A stretch of 46,146 nt of DNA from the NCBI GenBank assembly GCA_018820395.1, contig JAHJOG010000089.1:1-46146 (forward strand), read 5' to 3'. Position 1 is the stretch's first letter, and the number at the start of each line of letters is the position of its first letter. Shown in pieces: positions 17,608 through 25,647 of this stretch. This stretch comes from Gammaproteobacteria bacterium. Lineage in GTDB: Bacteria > Pseudomonadota > Gammaproteobacteria > Burkholderiales > Burkholderiaceae_C. The notes beneath the pieces were generated by a model. It saw nothing but the letters and a program-made list of their open reading frames with translations, ran no database searches and was not told where the DNA came from. A program made the translations under genes and the position numbers.

Positions 17608-17970
17608 TCAGGTCGCCGGCGGGCCGGCCAGCAGGTGTTCCAGCGATCGAGGGACCGTCACGCCGATGTCGAGCAGCAGGAAGGAGAGCGACTTGCCGTG
17701 GGTGTCGAGGTTGAGCGCATCGTTCACGCCGCCGTCGAGCACGCCGTCGAGCACGAAATTCATCGCGTGAAGTTTCGGCAGCAGAAAGCGCTGGACGTTG
17801 CTCGGCGCGCGGTGTTGAAACTGCAGCGCGGCGACGTCGGGCGTGACCTGCTCGACCAGGAGCGGCCACAGCGCCGGGTGCCAGGCAATCACGCTGATGT
17901 TGGAGCGGTCGCCCTTGTCGCCGGTGCGGCCGTGTGCCAGCCTGTAGAGCGGGACGTGAAGAGTGCTCAT
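17608..17970 (-). CDS. AtuA-related protein (AtuA C-terminal-like, ferredoxin-like fold)
   Basis: This 120-aa protein begins at MSTLHVPLYRLAHGRTGDKG, with the ATG overlapping the AtuA stop by four bases. The segment LAHGRTGDKGDRSNISVIAW is the hallmark of the small domain found either fused to the C-terminus of AtuA/DUF1446 proteins or encoded directly after them. It probably forms a complex with the upstream AtuA-like protein. Biochemical function is not established. A longer in-frame start at 18021 would lie inside AtuA and is less likely. Confidence 0.85.
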   Translation of the reverse strand: MSTLHVPLYRLAHGRTGDKGDRSNISVIAWHPALWPLLVEQVTPDVAALQFQHRAPSNVQRFLLPKLHAMNFVLDGVLDGGVNDALNLDTHGKSLSFLLLDIGVTVPRSLEHLLAGPPAT

Positions 17971-19364
17971 GGGCTGACCATCTCGAAGCGAACGGGCACC
18001 GCTTCTCGCGGGATGAGGCAAGACACGGTGTTGAGCCGCGGGGTGAGCGAGGTGCGCACGCCGCCGCCGCCGGCCGGTCCGCAGGTGTACAGCGCCATCG
18101 TTTCGCGGCCGACCCGTTCTGCGCTCGCGCGATCGTCGTGCGCTGCGGCGATGCGCAGGCGCACGTCGCGTGCACTGCCATCGGGGGTGGCTTCGAGCGC
18201 ATGGCCGGCGTCGTCGCCGAGGATGCTCAGCACGCCAATCAGATCGATGCGCAGCGTGAGCCCGGCGAGCCGGCTGCGAAGTACGTCGGCCGCCATGCGC
18301 GCGCGTGCCTCGGCCCGGGGGCCGGCATAGGAAATCTCCGCTTCGGCCAGCCAGCCGCCTTCGTGGCAGACGTTGACCTTGTAGTGGGTGGGGCGCGGAT
18401 GGCCCTGCACACCGGTGAGGGCAACATGGTTGGCACCCACGGTGTTCACCTCGGCTTCGCTTATATCCGCCACCACGTCGGGCGTCAGGTAGGCCGCGGG
18501 ATCGTGGACTTCATACAGCAGTTGTTCCTTGACCGTCGCCTCGGTCACGTAGCCGCCGGTGCCTTCGGACTTGCCGATCGTGCAGCGGCCGTCGGAGTCG
18601 ATTTCGGCGATGGGAAAGCCCACATCGGCAAGACCGGGAACGTCCTTGAAGCCGGGGTCCGCGAAATAGCCGCCGCAGACCTGAGCACCGCATTCCAGCA
18701 GGTGTCCGGCCATCGTGGCACGGCCGAGCCGCTGCCAGTCGTCCGCTGCCCAGCCGAAGTGCGACATCGCGGGCCCGACAGCCAGTGACGGGTCGGCCAC
18801 GCGGCCGCACACGACGATGTCGGCACCGGCATCGAGCGCTGCGGCGATCGGCTCCGCGCCGACGTAGGCGTTGGCGCTGACGATGCGCAGCGCGTCCATC
18901 TGCTCGCCGAGGTGGCGCCGCAGCAGTTCGCGTTGCGCCGGCGCCGAGAGGTCGTCGCCCTCGACGACCGCGATGCGAGGTGGCCGCGCGCCCAGCTCGG
19001 TAGCGATGCGCGCGATGTGGCGCGCCGCCGCGCGCGGATTCGCCGCGCCGAAATTGCTCACGATGCGAATGCCGTGTTCCAGGCAGCGCGCCAGCACCGG
19101 ACGCAGCATGTCGTCGAGCAGTGGCTCGTAGCCAGATTCGGGATCGGCGCGCCGGCGCAGTTGAGCCAATGCCAAAGTGCGTTCGGCAAGGGTCTCGAAG
19201 ATGAGAAACGCGCGCTGTCCGCCAGGCCCGGTACGAAGACGTTCGATCAAGGTGTCGACCACGGGGCCCGCCGCGTCGGCACGGTCACCCGAGAAGCCCG
19301 CAGCGCATCCGATCAGCAGTGCTGGCATTGGACGGGTGGGATCAGGCGATGTTTCTTCGTTCAC
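17967..19364 (-). CDS. AtuA family protein (DUF1446, acyclic terpene utilisation type)
   Basis: This 465-aa protein contains the DUF1446 domain: LLIGCAAGFSGDRADAAGPV, ILSNFG-like RIVSNFGAANPRAAARHIA, ADIVVCGRVADPSLAVGP and GGYFADPGFKDVPGLADVG. IGKSEGTGGYVTEATVKEQL and LYEVHDPAAYLTPDVVADI follow. In Pseudomonas, AtuA is essential for citronellol and geraniol catabolism, but its reaction is unknown, and most Burkholderiales copies sit in unrelated carboxylate operons. Here it is first in a three-gene unit with the AtuA-related protein and a TctC-type binding protein, and no acyl-CoA carboxylase genes of the Atu pathway are present. An organic-acid role is inferred. Confidence 0.88.
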   Translation of the reverse strand: MNEETSPDPTRPMPALLIGCAAGFSGDRADAAGPVVDTLIERLRTGPGGQRAFLIFETLAERTLALAQLRRRADPESGYEPLLDDMLRPVLARCLEHGIRIVSNFGAANPRAAARHIARIATELGARPPRIAVVEGDDLSAPAQRELLRRHLGEQMDALRIVSANAYVGAEPIAAALDAGADIVVCGRVADPSLAVGPAMSHFGWAADDWQRLGRATMAGHLLECGAQVCGGYFADPGFKDVPGLADVGFPIAEIDSDGRCTIGKSEGTGGYVTEATVKEQLLYEVHDPAAYLTPDVVADISEAEVNTVGANHVALTGVQGHPRPTHYKVNVCHEGGWLAEAEISYAGPRAEARARMAADVLRSRLAGLTLRIDLIGVLSILGDDAGHALEATPDGSARDVRLRIAAAHDDRASAERVGRETMALYTCGPAGGGGVRTSLTPRLNTVSCLIPREAVPVRFEMVSP

Positions 19365-19434
19365 GGGTTTGTCTCTTCACCCGCGAATCTAGGCGCTGGG
19401 CGTCGATCCGTGAAATCGAAAGTTCGAATCATTC

Positions 19435-19451
19435 CATCCGGATTCCGGATG
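19435..19451. promoter_or_regulatory. Perfect 17-bp palindrome CATCCGGATTCCGGATG
   Basis: An 8-1-8 symmetric sequence lies 71 nt upstream of the AtuA start and 29 nt downstream of the NlpC/P60 gene stop, both genes being on the minus strand. It may be an operator or promoter element for the AtuA operon, or a terminator stem of the NlpC gene. After it, in the minus direction, no clean T-run follows, which favours the operator reading. Confidence 0.5.
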
Positions 19452-19479
19452 ACTCGATTGGCGCCCGAGAAGGCCAGGC

Positions 19480-19953
19480 TCAGGGCCTGCGCACCGCAAG
19501 CGCTTGGCGCGACCAGTAGGCGCCGTCGAGGCGATCGATGCGAACCGTGCCGCCGGTCGACGGTGCGTGCACGAACCGCCCGTTGCCGACAAAGATGCCG
19601 GCATGTGTCGGCCTGTTGCCGCCGAAGAGGACCAGGTCGCCCGTTCGCAGGTCGGCGGTTTGAACGGCCTGGCCGAAGTCAGCCAGCTGAGCCACGGTGC
19701 GTGGCGGCGCGATCCCTTGCGTCGACCGATAGACATAGCCGATGAGGCCGCTGCAATCGAACCCGCCGTCGACCGTGTTGCCGCCATAGCGGTAGGGGGT
19801 GCCCACCAATCCCAGCGCATGGATCGCAATGGATTGCGATTCTTCGGTGGAAAGTGGCGGGTAGGAGAAGGAGGGGGCGCGGGGCGGAGCGGTGGAGCAG
19901 CCGGCAAGGCATGCGGCCGCAGCGATCAGGAATGCGGTAGACCAGGTCTTCAT
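19480..19953 (-). CDS. NlpC/P60 family lipoprotein (cell-wall endopeptidase)
   Basis: This 157-aa protein has a lipoprotein signal with lipobox LAGC (Cys19). The catalytic NlpC/P60 domain follows: Cys67 in GGFDCSGLIGYVY, His117 in RPTHAGIFVGNG and the third polar residue His129 in RFVHAPSTGG. Such enzymes cleave the gamma-D-Glu to diaminopimelate bond of peptidoglycan stems, as MepS (Spr) does in E. coli. It is probably anchored to the outer membrane, acting during wall growth or turnover. It follows the histidine kinase gene by 98 nt on the same strand. Confidence 0.92.
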   Translation of the reverse strand: MKTWSTAFLIAAAACLAGCSTAPPRAPSFSYPPLSTEESQSIAIHALGLVGTPYRYGGNTVDGGFDCSGLIGYVYRSTQGIAPPRTVAQLADFGQAVQTADLRTGDLVLFGGNRPTHAGIFVGNGRFVHAPSTGGTVRIDRLDGAYWSRQALAVRRP

Positions 19954-20051
19954 GTGCAGACGAATCGTTTCGAAGCCGGCGCAGGATGCGACATGGGCCA
20001 AGAGCATGCCATGGGCAGCCCCATCGCGTCGAGCCGCGCAGCGTTCCGAGT

Positions 20052-21542
20052 TCAGCGTGCGGACTCGGCGCCGGGCAGCGGAGCGGACGAGACGCGCAGC
20101 GTGAAGCGCGTCCCCTTGCCGACCACGGAGCTCACGGCCACCCGCGTATTGAGCACCCGCGAAAGGCGCGAAACGATCGAGAGTCCCAGCCCGACGCCGT
20201 CGATCGAAGGCATGTCGGCGCGGTCGACGCGGTAGAACTCCTGGAACACCCTGTCGATGTCCTTCGCCGGAATGCCGAAGCCTTGGTCCCAGACCTCGAT
20301 GCGAGCACCGCCTTTGTGCGGGCGCACCGCGACAAGGATCTTTTTTCCGGGCGCGGTGTACTTGATGGCATTGCCCAGCACGTTGCCGACCATGCGCTTG
20401 AACTGAACGAGATCCGATCGAAGCGTGGCGTCGATCGCATGGACCCGCAGCTCGATGTTCTTGGCAGCGGCCAGGGGCTCGAAATTCGAACACAGGCCCT
20501 GGATCGCGTCGGTGGCATCGAAGGTCTGCACGTTCAGCTTGACCTGGCCGCTGTCGAGGTTGGCGAGATCGAAGAGCGACTCGAACATGCTCTTGATCGA
20601 TTGGCTGGCCACCGCGATCTTGGGCGCGAGTTCGAGGTGCATGTCCGGATGTTCGACCAGATGCTCTGCGTACAGAGACAGCGCCATGACAGGCTGACGC
20701 ATGTCGTGGGACGCGCCGGCGAGGAAGCGATCCTTGGTCTCGATCGCGGTCCGCGCTTCCTGCTCTTTCAAAGCGATGTCGTACTGCAGGCCGAACTGCT
20801 GGCGCTGGTTGCGAAGGATGCCGTCGCCGAATCGGCCCAGCAGCCACCAGAAGAACAGCGGGAGCACCAGAAAGAGAAATCGCGGCGAATCGGGGTCCGG
20901 ACCTCTCAACGTGGTCAGCGTCACCAAGATCAGGATCAGCAAGGTGAAGAGCGGATTCGTGTACGCGCTCAACAAGCGGGGCACCAGCGAGACGCTGGTA
21001 AGCGGCGCCGAGGCCACACAGGCCAGCACGAGCCAGCACCCCATCTGGTCGTACAACGGAATGCGATCGAAGCAGAAGAGCAGCGAAACACCCCAGATGG
21101 CCCCGTGAACGGCATAGAGAGGGCGCATGTGCTGGATGAATTCGGCACGCATCGATGGGCTGTCGAAAGCCTTGCCACCGACGTACTTCCGCTCTCGCCA
21201 GTTGCGAACGGCGAGAACGATCAGCCCTGCCGCCAGCCAAGCCAGAAGCGCTGCGCGATCTGTGTGGCCCCAGCAGAACACCACGAACACGATCATCAGC
21301 GCTGCGCCCACTCGTTGCCTGAACAACGTGCCCTGAACGAACACTGTGAGCAAGCCGGCTTCGATGGCTTGTTCGCGCTTGTCCGGCACAGCGCTGCGCG
21401 CCGCGTCTCGCAACTCTTTTGACGGAGTCAGGCGAGGGCCCACATCTGTTGCGTCTACATCGGCTGAGGATTCGCACCCATCGGGCGTCGGCGAGCTCGG
21501 GGCAAATCTGGAAAGAAAGTCGACGAAGAAGGCGCTCAACAT
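20052..21542 (-). CDS. Membrane-bound sensor histidine kinase, orphan
   Basis: This 496-aa protein has a cytoplasmic N-terminus of about 80 residues, about six transmembrane segments (from VGAALMIVFVVFCWG to FLFLVLPLFFWWLLG), a short coiled linker and a kinase core. The phosphorylated His is in FLAGASHDMRQPVMAL. The ATPase domain shows the N box MVGNVLGNAIKYT, G1 DQGFGIP and G2 GVGLGLSIVSRL. There is no separate periplasmic sensor domain, so the signal is probably sensed within or near the membrane. The GASHDMRQP class usually pairs with LuxR-type regulators, but no response regulator lies next to it. It is divergent from the accessory cassette that starts at 21878. Confidence 0.9.
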   Translation of the reverse strand: MLSAFFVDFLSRFAPSSPTPDGCESSADVDATDVGPRLTPSKELRDAARSAVPDKREQAIEAGLLTVFVQGTLFRQRVGAALMIVFVVFCWGHTDRAALLAWLAAGLIVLAVRNWRERKYVGGKAFDSPSMRAEFIQHMRPLYAVHGAIWGVSLLFCFDRIPLYDQMGCWLVLACVASAPLTSVSLVPRLLSAYTNPLFTLLILILVTLTTLRGPDPDSPRFLFLVLPLFFWWLLGRFGDGILRNQRQQFGLQYDIALKEQEARTAIETKDRFLAGASHDMRQPVMALSLYAEHLVEHPDMHLELAPKIAVASQSIKSMFESLFDLANLDSGQVKLNVQTFDATDAIQGLCSNFEPLAAAKNIELRVHAIDATLRSDLVQFKRMVGNVLGNAIKYTAPGKKILVAVRPHKGGARIEVWDQGFGIPAKDIDRVFQEFYRVDRADMPSIDGVGLGLSIVSRLSRVLNTRVAVSSVVGKGTRFTLRVSSAPLPGAESAR

Positions 21543-21877
21543 GTTCGGCTAGAACCGAAACGAAAGTTGCCTCTGCGTCTGCGGCTGATTGAGTGAGTAA
21601 GTGGAAAGTTACTACGCGGCGATTTTAGGTTTCGATGCCGAATGTGCCAGTGACCATTGTCACGGTTCGACCCTGAATGGCTGTGGCTTGCCTTAATGGA
21701 GTGCCTCGTTTTCAGAGCAGAGTTCCTGCGCGAATGGCTTTTGGTTGGTCACGGCAAGGTCAAGGTTCGGTCGCCGTTTAGTCGCCAACAGCGGTTGCGA
21801 GCCGCGCAATACTGATTCACCGATTCATGCAGTCGATGCGAACGAGTCGGGTGGTGTTTCGTTGACCTAACCAGGAT
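21543..21877. other. Intergenic region upstream of the accessory cassette
   Basis: These 335 bases separate the divergent histidine kinase and the 496-aa protein gene and should contain both promoters. GTGAC-CATT-GTCAC (21650-21663) is a small inverted repeat that could be an operator. AGGA about ten bases before the ATG at 21878 is a good ribosome-binding site. No tRNA or convincing open frame was seen. Base composition appears more AT-rich than the flanking operons, marking the start of the island. Confidence 0.5.
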
Positions 21878-23368
21878 TTGGCCATGCCCTCAACCGTACC
21901 CTACGATCCCTCGCTCGTCCTCGGAAATCTTGTTCATCCCGATGTCATGGAACTCGTGACGTCCATCGCCGCGTTGCAGGCGCCGATCGATGCCGCGCAG
22001 GACACGCTGAACTCGTTCATCTCGATGAAGCGCAGTATCGACATGACGGTTCAGGAACTCATCAACATGAAGGTCGATCCGAAGGATCTGATGGACAAGA
22101 GCGCGGAAGTCGGCGAGTCGATCACCAAGGCCGCCGTGGAGTATGCAGCTTTGCGCATCAAGAATGAGCAGGCGATGCAGCCGCTTCGCGCGAAGATCCA
22201 GGGGGTTCAGGTCCATCTCGAAAGTCCAATCGACTATGTGCGTTCGGCAATCAAGGAGATGCCGCTGTCCGCTGATTCGATCAAGATGGACGCGCAGTAC
22301 TTTTCGCTTGATGGGAACGAAGAGCAGGTGCACAACAGCCTGTCCAGCATCAAGACGTTTATCACTGGCGCTGCAGAAGGTAATGTCGTGGGGTGGAAGG
22401 CGAAGGCCTCCACTGATATATCCACCTCGGCGATTGAGCAGATCAATCAACAGCGCCAGCAGCACAAGATTGAGGGCACGCTGATCGTAACGGCGACTTG
22501 TACGCACAAAAAAGCCAAGGTACTGGCTCCGTTGTACATGAACGTTGACAAGGCGATTCGGGTCTGGAATCGAGTGTTTTCTGACGACGCCGACAAGATC
22601 AACATGAACGACGTCGGCAGCATGCAGCGGATGGCTAAGGAAGAGGGCACGTCAAAGGAGAAATTCCTGAGCCTCTTGTCTGGCGCCACCTTTGGATCGA
22701 GCTTCGTAGGCATGGTGCACATCTTGCGCACCAACTCGACCACAACGATGCAAAAGATGAACTCGTCCGCATCCTCGTTCCAGGCGCAGGCGGATATAGG
22801 TTGCTGGTATGCGCAAGCAAGCGGGGGTTTCGGACTGGCCCAATCCTTTGCTGACGATATCAAAAATCTTCTCAGCACTGCAAATGTCACCTCTCACATC
22901 TCAGTGATTTCGATGGGTTGCATTCCAACTATCACCGCCAACTCGGTCAAGACCGCGGTCAAGCAGTTTGGCGAGATGGACCCCAACGCGATGATGGGGC
23001 AGTTGGTCACCCTCAACAATGCAACCAACTCGGAGAAGACATCGCTGGCTGAAGCGGCGAATGCCTCCAGGACGGGCCAGCAGATGGTCGAACTGCAGGG
23101 GGCTACGATCGAGAACGTGATCTCGGCGCTCAGCAAGACGGACGAAGAGAACAACAAGGTGCTGGACATCAATTCAATGATGACGGCCTTCGAGGACTTT
23201 GTCGCAAAGGCCATCGAGGGCGACGTCGGAGTTCCTATTAACTACTACATCAAGGACTTCACACGTGCTCAGATAGCGAACATGTGGATCAACAAATACT
23301 TTCCGAGCAAGTACCTGACGTTCACACAGGCTGACGACAGCGCCGCGCAGGAAAAGAACGACGAATAA
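21878..23368 (+). CDS. Unrecognised 496-aa protein, first gene of the accessory cassette
   Basis: I do not recognise a family. No signal peptide is present. The first 130 residues look strongly helical (VTSIAALQAPIDAAQDTLNS, SIDMTVQELINMKVDPKDLM, EYAALRIKNEQAMQPLRAKI) and could form a helical bundle or coiled coil. The middle has a beta-type stretch (HKIEGTLIVTATCTHKKAKV). A moderately hydrophobic segment (LSLLSGATFGSSFVGMVHIL) and a glycine-containing one (WYAQASGGFGLAQSF) follow. The C-terminus is helical with an acidic tail. The protein is rich in Met, Asn, Ser and Thr and poor in Arg compared with neighbours, suggesting transfer. It precedes a GH19 endolysin gene by 47 nt, so secretion by lysis, a pore-forming role or a structural particle are possibilities, none shown. 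Confidence 0.85.
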   Translation: MAMPSTVPYDPSLVLGNLVHPDVMELVTSIAALQAPIDAAQDTLNSFISMKRSIDMTVQELINMKVDPKDLMDKSAEVGESITKAAVEYAALRIKNEQAMQPLRAKIQGVQVHLESPIDYVRSAIKEMPLSADSIKMDAQYFSLDGNEEQVHNSLSSIKTFITGAAEGNVVGWKAKASTDISTSAIEQINQQRQQHKIEGTLIVTATCTHKKAKVLAPLYMNVDKAIRVWNRVFSDDADKINMNDVGSMQRMAKEEGTSKEKFLSLLSGATFGSSFVGMVHILRTNSTTTMQKMNSSASSFQAQADIGCWYAQASGGFGLAQSFADDIKNLLSTANVTSHISVISMGCIPTITANSVKTAVKQFGEMDPNAMMGQLVTLNNATNSEKTSLAEAANASRTGQQMVELQGATIENVISALSKTDEENNKVLDINSMMTAFEDFVAKAIEGDVGVPINYYIKDFTRAQIANMWINKYFPSKYLTFTQADDSAAQEKNDE

Positions 23369-23415
23369 GGCGCGCGTAGCAACGATCGTCAACCACACGA
23401 CGAACGGGAATCGAA

Positions 23416-24072
23416 ATGGCCGGGATTTCGGAAGCCGTCCTTCTGTCAGTTGCACGCTGCAGGCCCGAACTGGCGTCCGTCTGGTTCGAGCCGCTCGCGG
23501 AGGCCATGGATGCATATTCGATCAACACGCCGGCTCGCGTGGCTGCGTTCCTCGCGCAGGTATTGCACGAATCAGCAAACCTGACTTGCCTGACGGAGAA
23601 CCTCAAGTACTCGCCAGAGCGCTTGGTCCAGGTCTGGCCAAGGCACTTTTATCTGCCGCCGCAAGAGTCCCCTCGGCGGCACGATGCGACGCAGTATGCG
23701 TACAGGCCTGAGCCTCTGGCCAACCTCATCTACGCAAGTCGAATGGGCAATGGTCCGGCCCTGAGTGGCGATGGTTGGCGATTCAGGGGACGTGGCTTGA
23801 TGCAGCTCACTGGAAGAACGAACTATGAGCGAGCTGCAAGCGGGCTTGGTGTGGACCTCGTCAATGACCCAGACCTGCTGTTGACTCCCAAGTACGCCGC
23901 CTTGTCTGCTGCCTGGTACTGGACAAGCATCGACGGTAACGCCTTGGCCGACGAGGAGACCGAAGCTGCGTTCGAGCGTCTCACCATTGCCATCAATGGT
24001 GAGCTGATCGGCTTCAAGGAGCGCCTCGAAATCTGGAGACGAGCAAAGAAACTGTTCGGATCATCTCCATGA
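23416..24072 (+). CDS. GH19 chitinase/endolysin-like lysozyme without signal peptide
   Basis: This 218-aa protein is a single glycoside hydrolase 19 domain of the phage endolysin/bacterial lysozyme-like type. The catalytic acids are visible as Glu52 in FLAQVLHESANLTCLTENL and Glu61 in the same segment. The core motifs are YASRMGNGPALSGDGWRFRG (followed by RGLMQLTGRTNYERA) and the C-terminal LTIAINGELIGFKERLEIW. It hydrolyses beta-1,4 bonds in peptidoglycan or chitin. No signal peptide or wall-binding module is present, so it needs lysis, a holin-like partner or a secretion machine to leave the cytoplasm. Its stop overlaps the start of the membrane-protein gene by four bases, indicating coupled synthesis. 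Confidence 0.9.
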   Translation: MAGISEAVLLSVARCRPELASVWFEPLAEAMDAYSINTPARVAAFLAQVLHESANLTCLTENLKYSPERLVQVWPRHFYLPPQESPRRHDATQYAYRPEPLANLIYASRMGNGPALSGDGWRFRGRGLMQLTGRTNYERAASGLGVDLVNDPDLLLTPKYAALSAAWYWTSIDGNALADEETEAAFERLTIAINGELIGFKERLEIWRRAKKLFGSSP

Positions 24073-25280
24073 GCCGGATAGGTCTCTTCGACGAAGCGAG
24101 GGAAGGGTCCGCAGCATGGCGAGCCCTAGTTAGTCTTGCGCGGTATCTCGCCATAGTCTGCATGTTCGCGGGAATCTGCATGACCGCTCGCAGTCAGGGC
24201 GCTGATGAACCCGTTCCTGGCGAAGTCCCGCGCGTCGTGGAAGTCAAAGGAAATCTCGAACTCGACGAGATCGTGCAGGTCCGCGTCATCGGGCTGAGCG
24301 CATGGACCCGTATCCAAGGGAACACCCCTTGGAAGATCGTGCCCTTCCTGAATGGGCGGGCGCTCTCCGGAAACTATCCGGCAGCTGTCAATGTTCGCGC
24401 GGGAACACTTCAGTTCCATCTGCGCATGACGCCCGAGAGCAAGAGTGCATGGCACAACGTTTTAAGCCCGCCGACTCTTACGCGACCTGTACGTTTCAGT
24501 GTGGGGTTGGAACTACAAGACCCATTCGACACCAGCATGACCCTGGAATCCAATCCGGCTCAACTCGTAGTGATGGAACCCGAGTGGGCGCTGGCAGCGC
24601 TGGTGATGGGCATCGTTTTCGCGATCTCGTTCGCATGGCTTTCCGCGACGACTCCCATTTTGCTCGAACGAGTTGATCGAGCCGATGGCGCTGCCGTGCG
24701 CTTCAGCCTCGCCAAGGTGCAACTCGCAGTCTGGTTCTTTGTCATCTTTGGCGCATTCATAGTCATCTGGCTTGCCACCGGAAACTACGACACGATCAAC
24801 GGGTCGATCGTGTCGGTCCTCGGGATCAGTGCAGGGACCGCCTTGGGCGACTCTTACATCAAGAGTAATCAGGAAGCGCAGAAGCAGACGCCAGACGCCA
24901 CTTCAGACGACCCGGCAATAGGGAAGACAGTCGCGATTCGAAGTGCTTTCGGGCATGGCGGTTTGCGCATTCGCTTGGCGCGGGCAGCCAAGGATCTGCT
25001 ATCGGACAGCGAAGGCTATTCCATCTATCGCTTTCAGATCGTCGCATGGACGGTAGTGCTCACGACCATCTTCGTGTCGGGCGTTTACTACCAACTCGCG
25101 ATGCCGGAGTTCAAACCCGATTTGCTCTATCTGCTGGGATTGAGCGCTGGCACGTACATCGCACATCGACTTCCCGAAACCCTCCGCGAGACGCGGATTG
25201 CTTCCTCAAGCGGCATACCGTATGCCGCGTCCATGCCGGCGGATTCGGTGCCGAGCAACAAGTCTGACCTCAAAAGTTAG
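24069..25280 (+). CDS. Membrane protein with a periplasmic beta domain and two related membrane modules
   Basis: This 403-aa protein has a 26-residue polar N-terminus, then a hydrophobic segment (YLAIVCMFAGICMTARS) that may be a signal peptide or anchor. A predicted extracytoplasmic beta-rich domain of about 130 residues follows (VVEVKGNLELDEIVQVRVIG). The membrane part then has a helix (ALAALVMGIVFAISFAWLSA), a first module (KVQLAVWFFVIFGAFIVIWL ending LGISAGTALGDSYI) and, after a charged cytoplasmic loop, a second (RFQIVAWTVVLTTIFVSGVY ending LGLSAGTYIAHR). The repeated L-G-x-S-A-G-T ending suggests internal duplication. I do not know a function. Coupling to the GH19 gene suggests it helps export, gate or neutralise that enzyme. 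Confidence 0.85.
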   Translation: MSRIGLFDEAREGSAAWRALVSLARYLAIVCMFAGICMTARSQGADEPVPGEVPRVVEVKGNLELDEIVQVRVIGLSAWTRIQGNTPWKIVPFLNGRALSGNYPAAVNVRAGTLQFHLRMTPESKSAWHNVLSPPTLTRPVRFSVGLELQDPFDTSMTLESNPAQLVVMEPEWALAALVMGIVFAISFAWLSATTPILLERVDRADGAAVRFSLAKVQLAVWFFVIFGAFIVIWLATGNYDTINGSIVSVLGISAGTALGDSYIKSNQEAQKQTPDATSDDPAIGKTVAIRSAFGHGGLRIRLARAAKDLLSDSEGYSIYRFQIVAWTVVLTTIFVSGVYYQLAMPEFKPDLLYLLGLSAGTYIAHRLPETLRETRIASSSGIPYAASMPADSVPSNKSDLKS

Positions 25281-25286
25281 GGAGAT

Positions 25287-25568
25287 ATGCAAATGTTGAT
25301 GCCTATGGTTTTGAACGAGTCCTCTTCGACCCTTCTCACGCCGCGAGAACTGGAGGTGTTGAACCTGATCGCGCGAGGCCTGACGGCCAAATTGATTGCC
25401 AGGTACCTGGGCATTAGCGTGAACACAGTTCGAACGCACCGGGACAACCTGCGACGGAAGCTGGGCGCACGCAATACCGCACATCTTGGCTTTCTCCATG
25501 CTGCTTTGACTAGCGGTCGTGCAACTTCCGTCGACTCAGGCCACGTTTTGCAATCTGCGGAACGATAG
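25287..25568 (+). CDS. Solitary LuxR/GerE-type HTH protein
   Basis: This is almost only a DNA-binding domain: LLTPRELEVLNLIARGLTAK, then IARYLGISVNTVRTHRDNLR and KLGARNTAHLGFLH, the four-helix GerE fold of LuxR and NarL regulators. There is no receiver or autoinducer domain. The ATG at 25293 has better spacing from GGGAG than the one at 25287. It starts six bases after the membrane-protein stop and is probably co-transcribed, making it the likely regulator of the cassette. Control would then depend on its own level or on a partner rather than a sensory domain of its own. Confidence 0.85.
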   Translation: MQMLMPMVLNESSSTLLTPRELEVLNLIARGLTAKLIARYLGISVNTVRTHRDNLRRKLGARNTAHLGFLHAALTSGRATSVDSGHVLQSAER

Positions 25569-25647
25569 AAGCGTGTGGATGGGGCGACGCGCAAGCGATA
25601 GTCCGAGCCGAGCGAAATGCGCCGAGCGGTAGAACGCTGGAATGATC

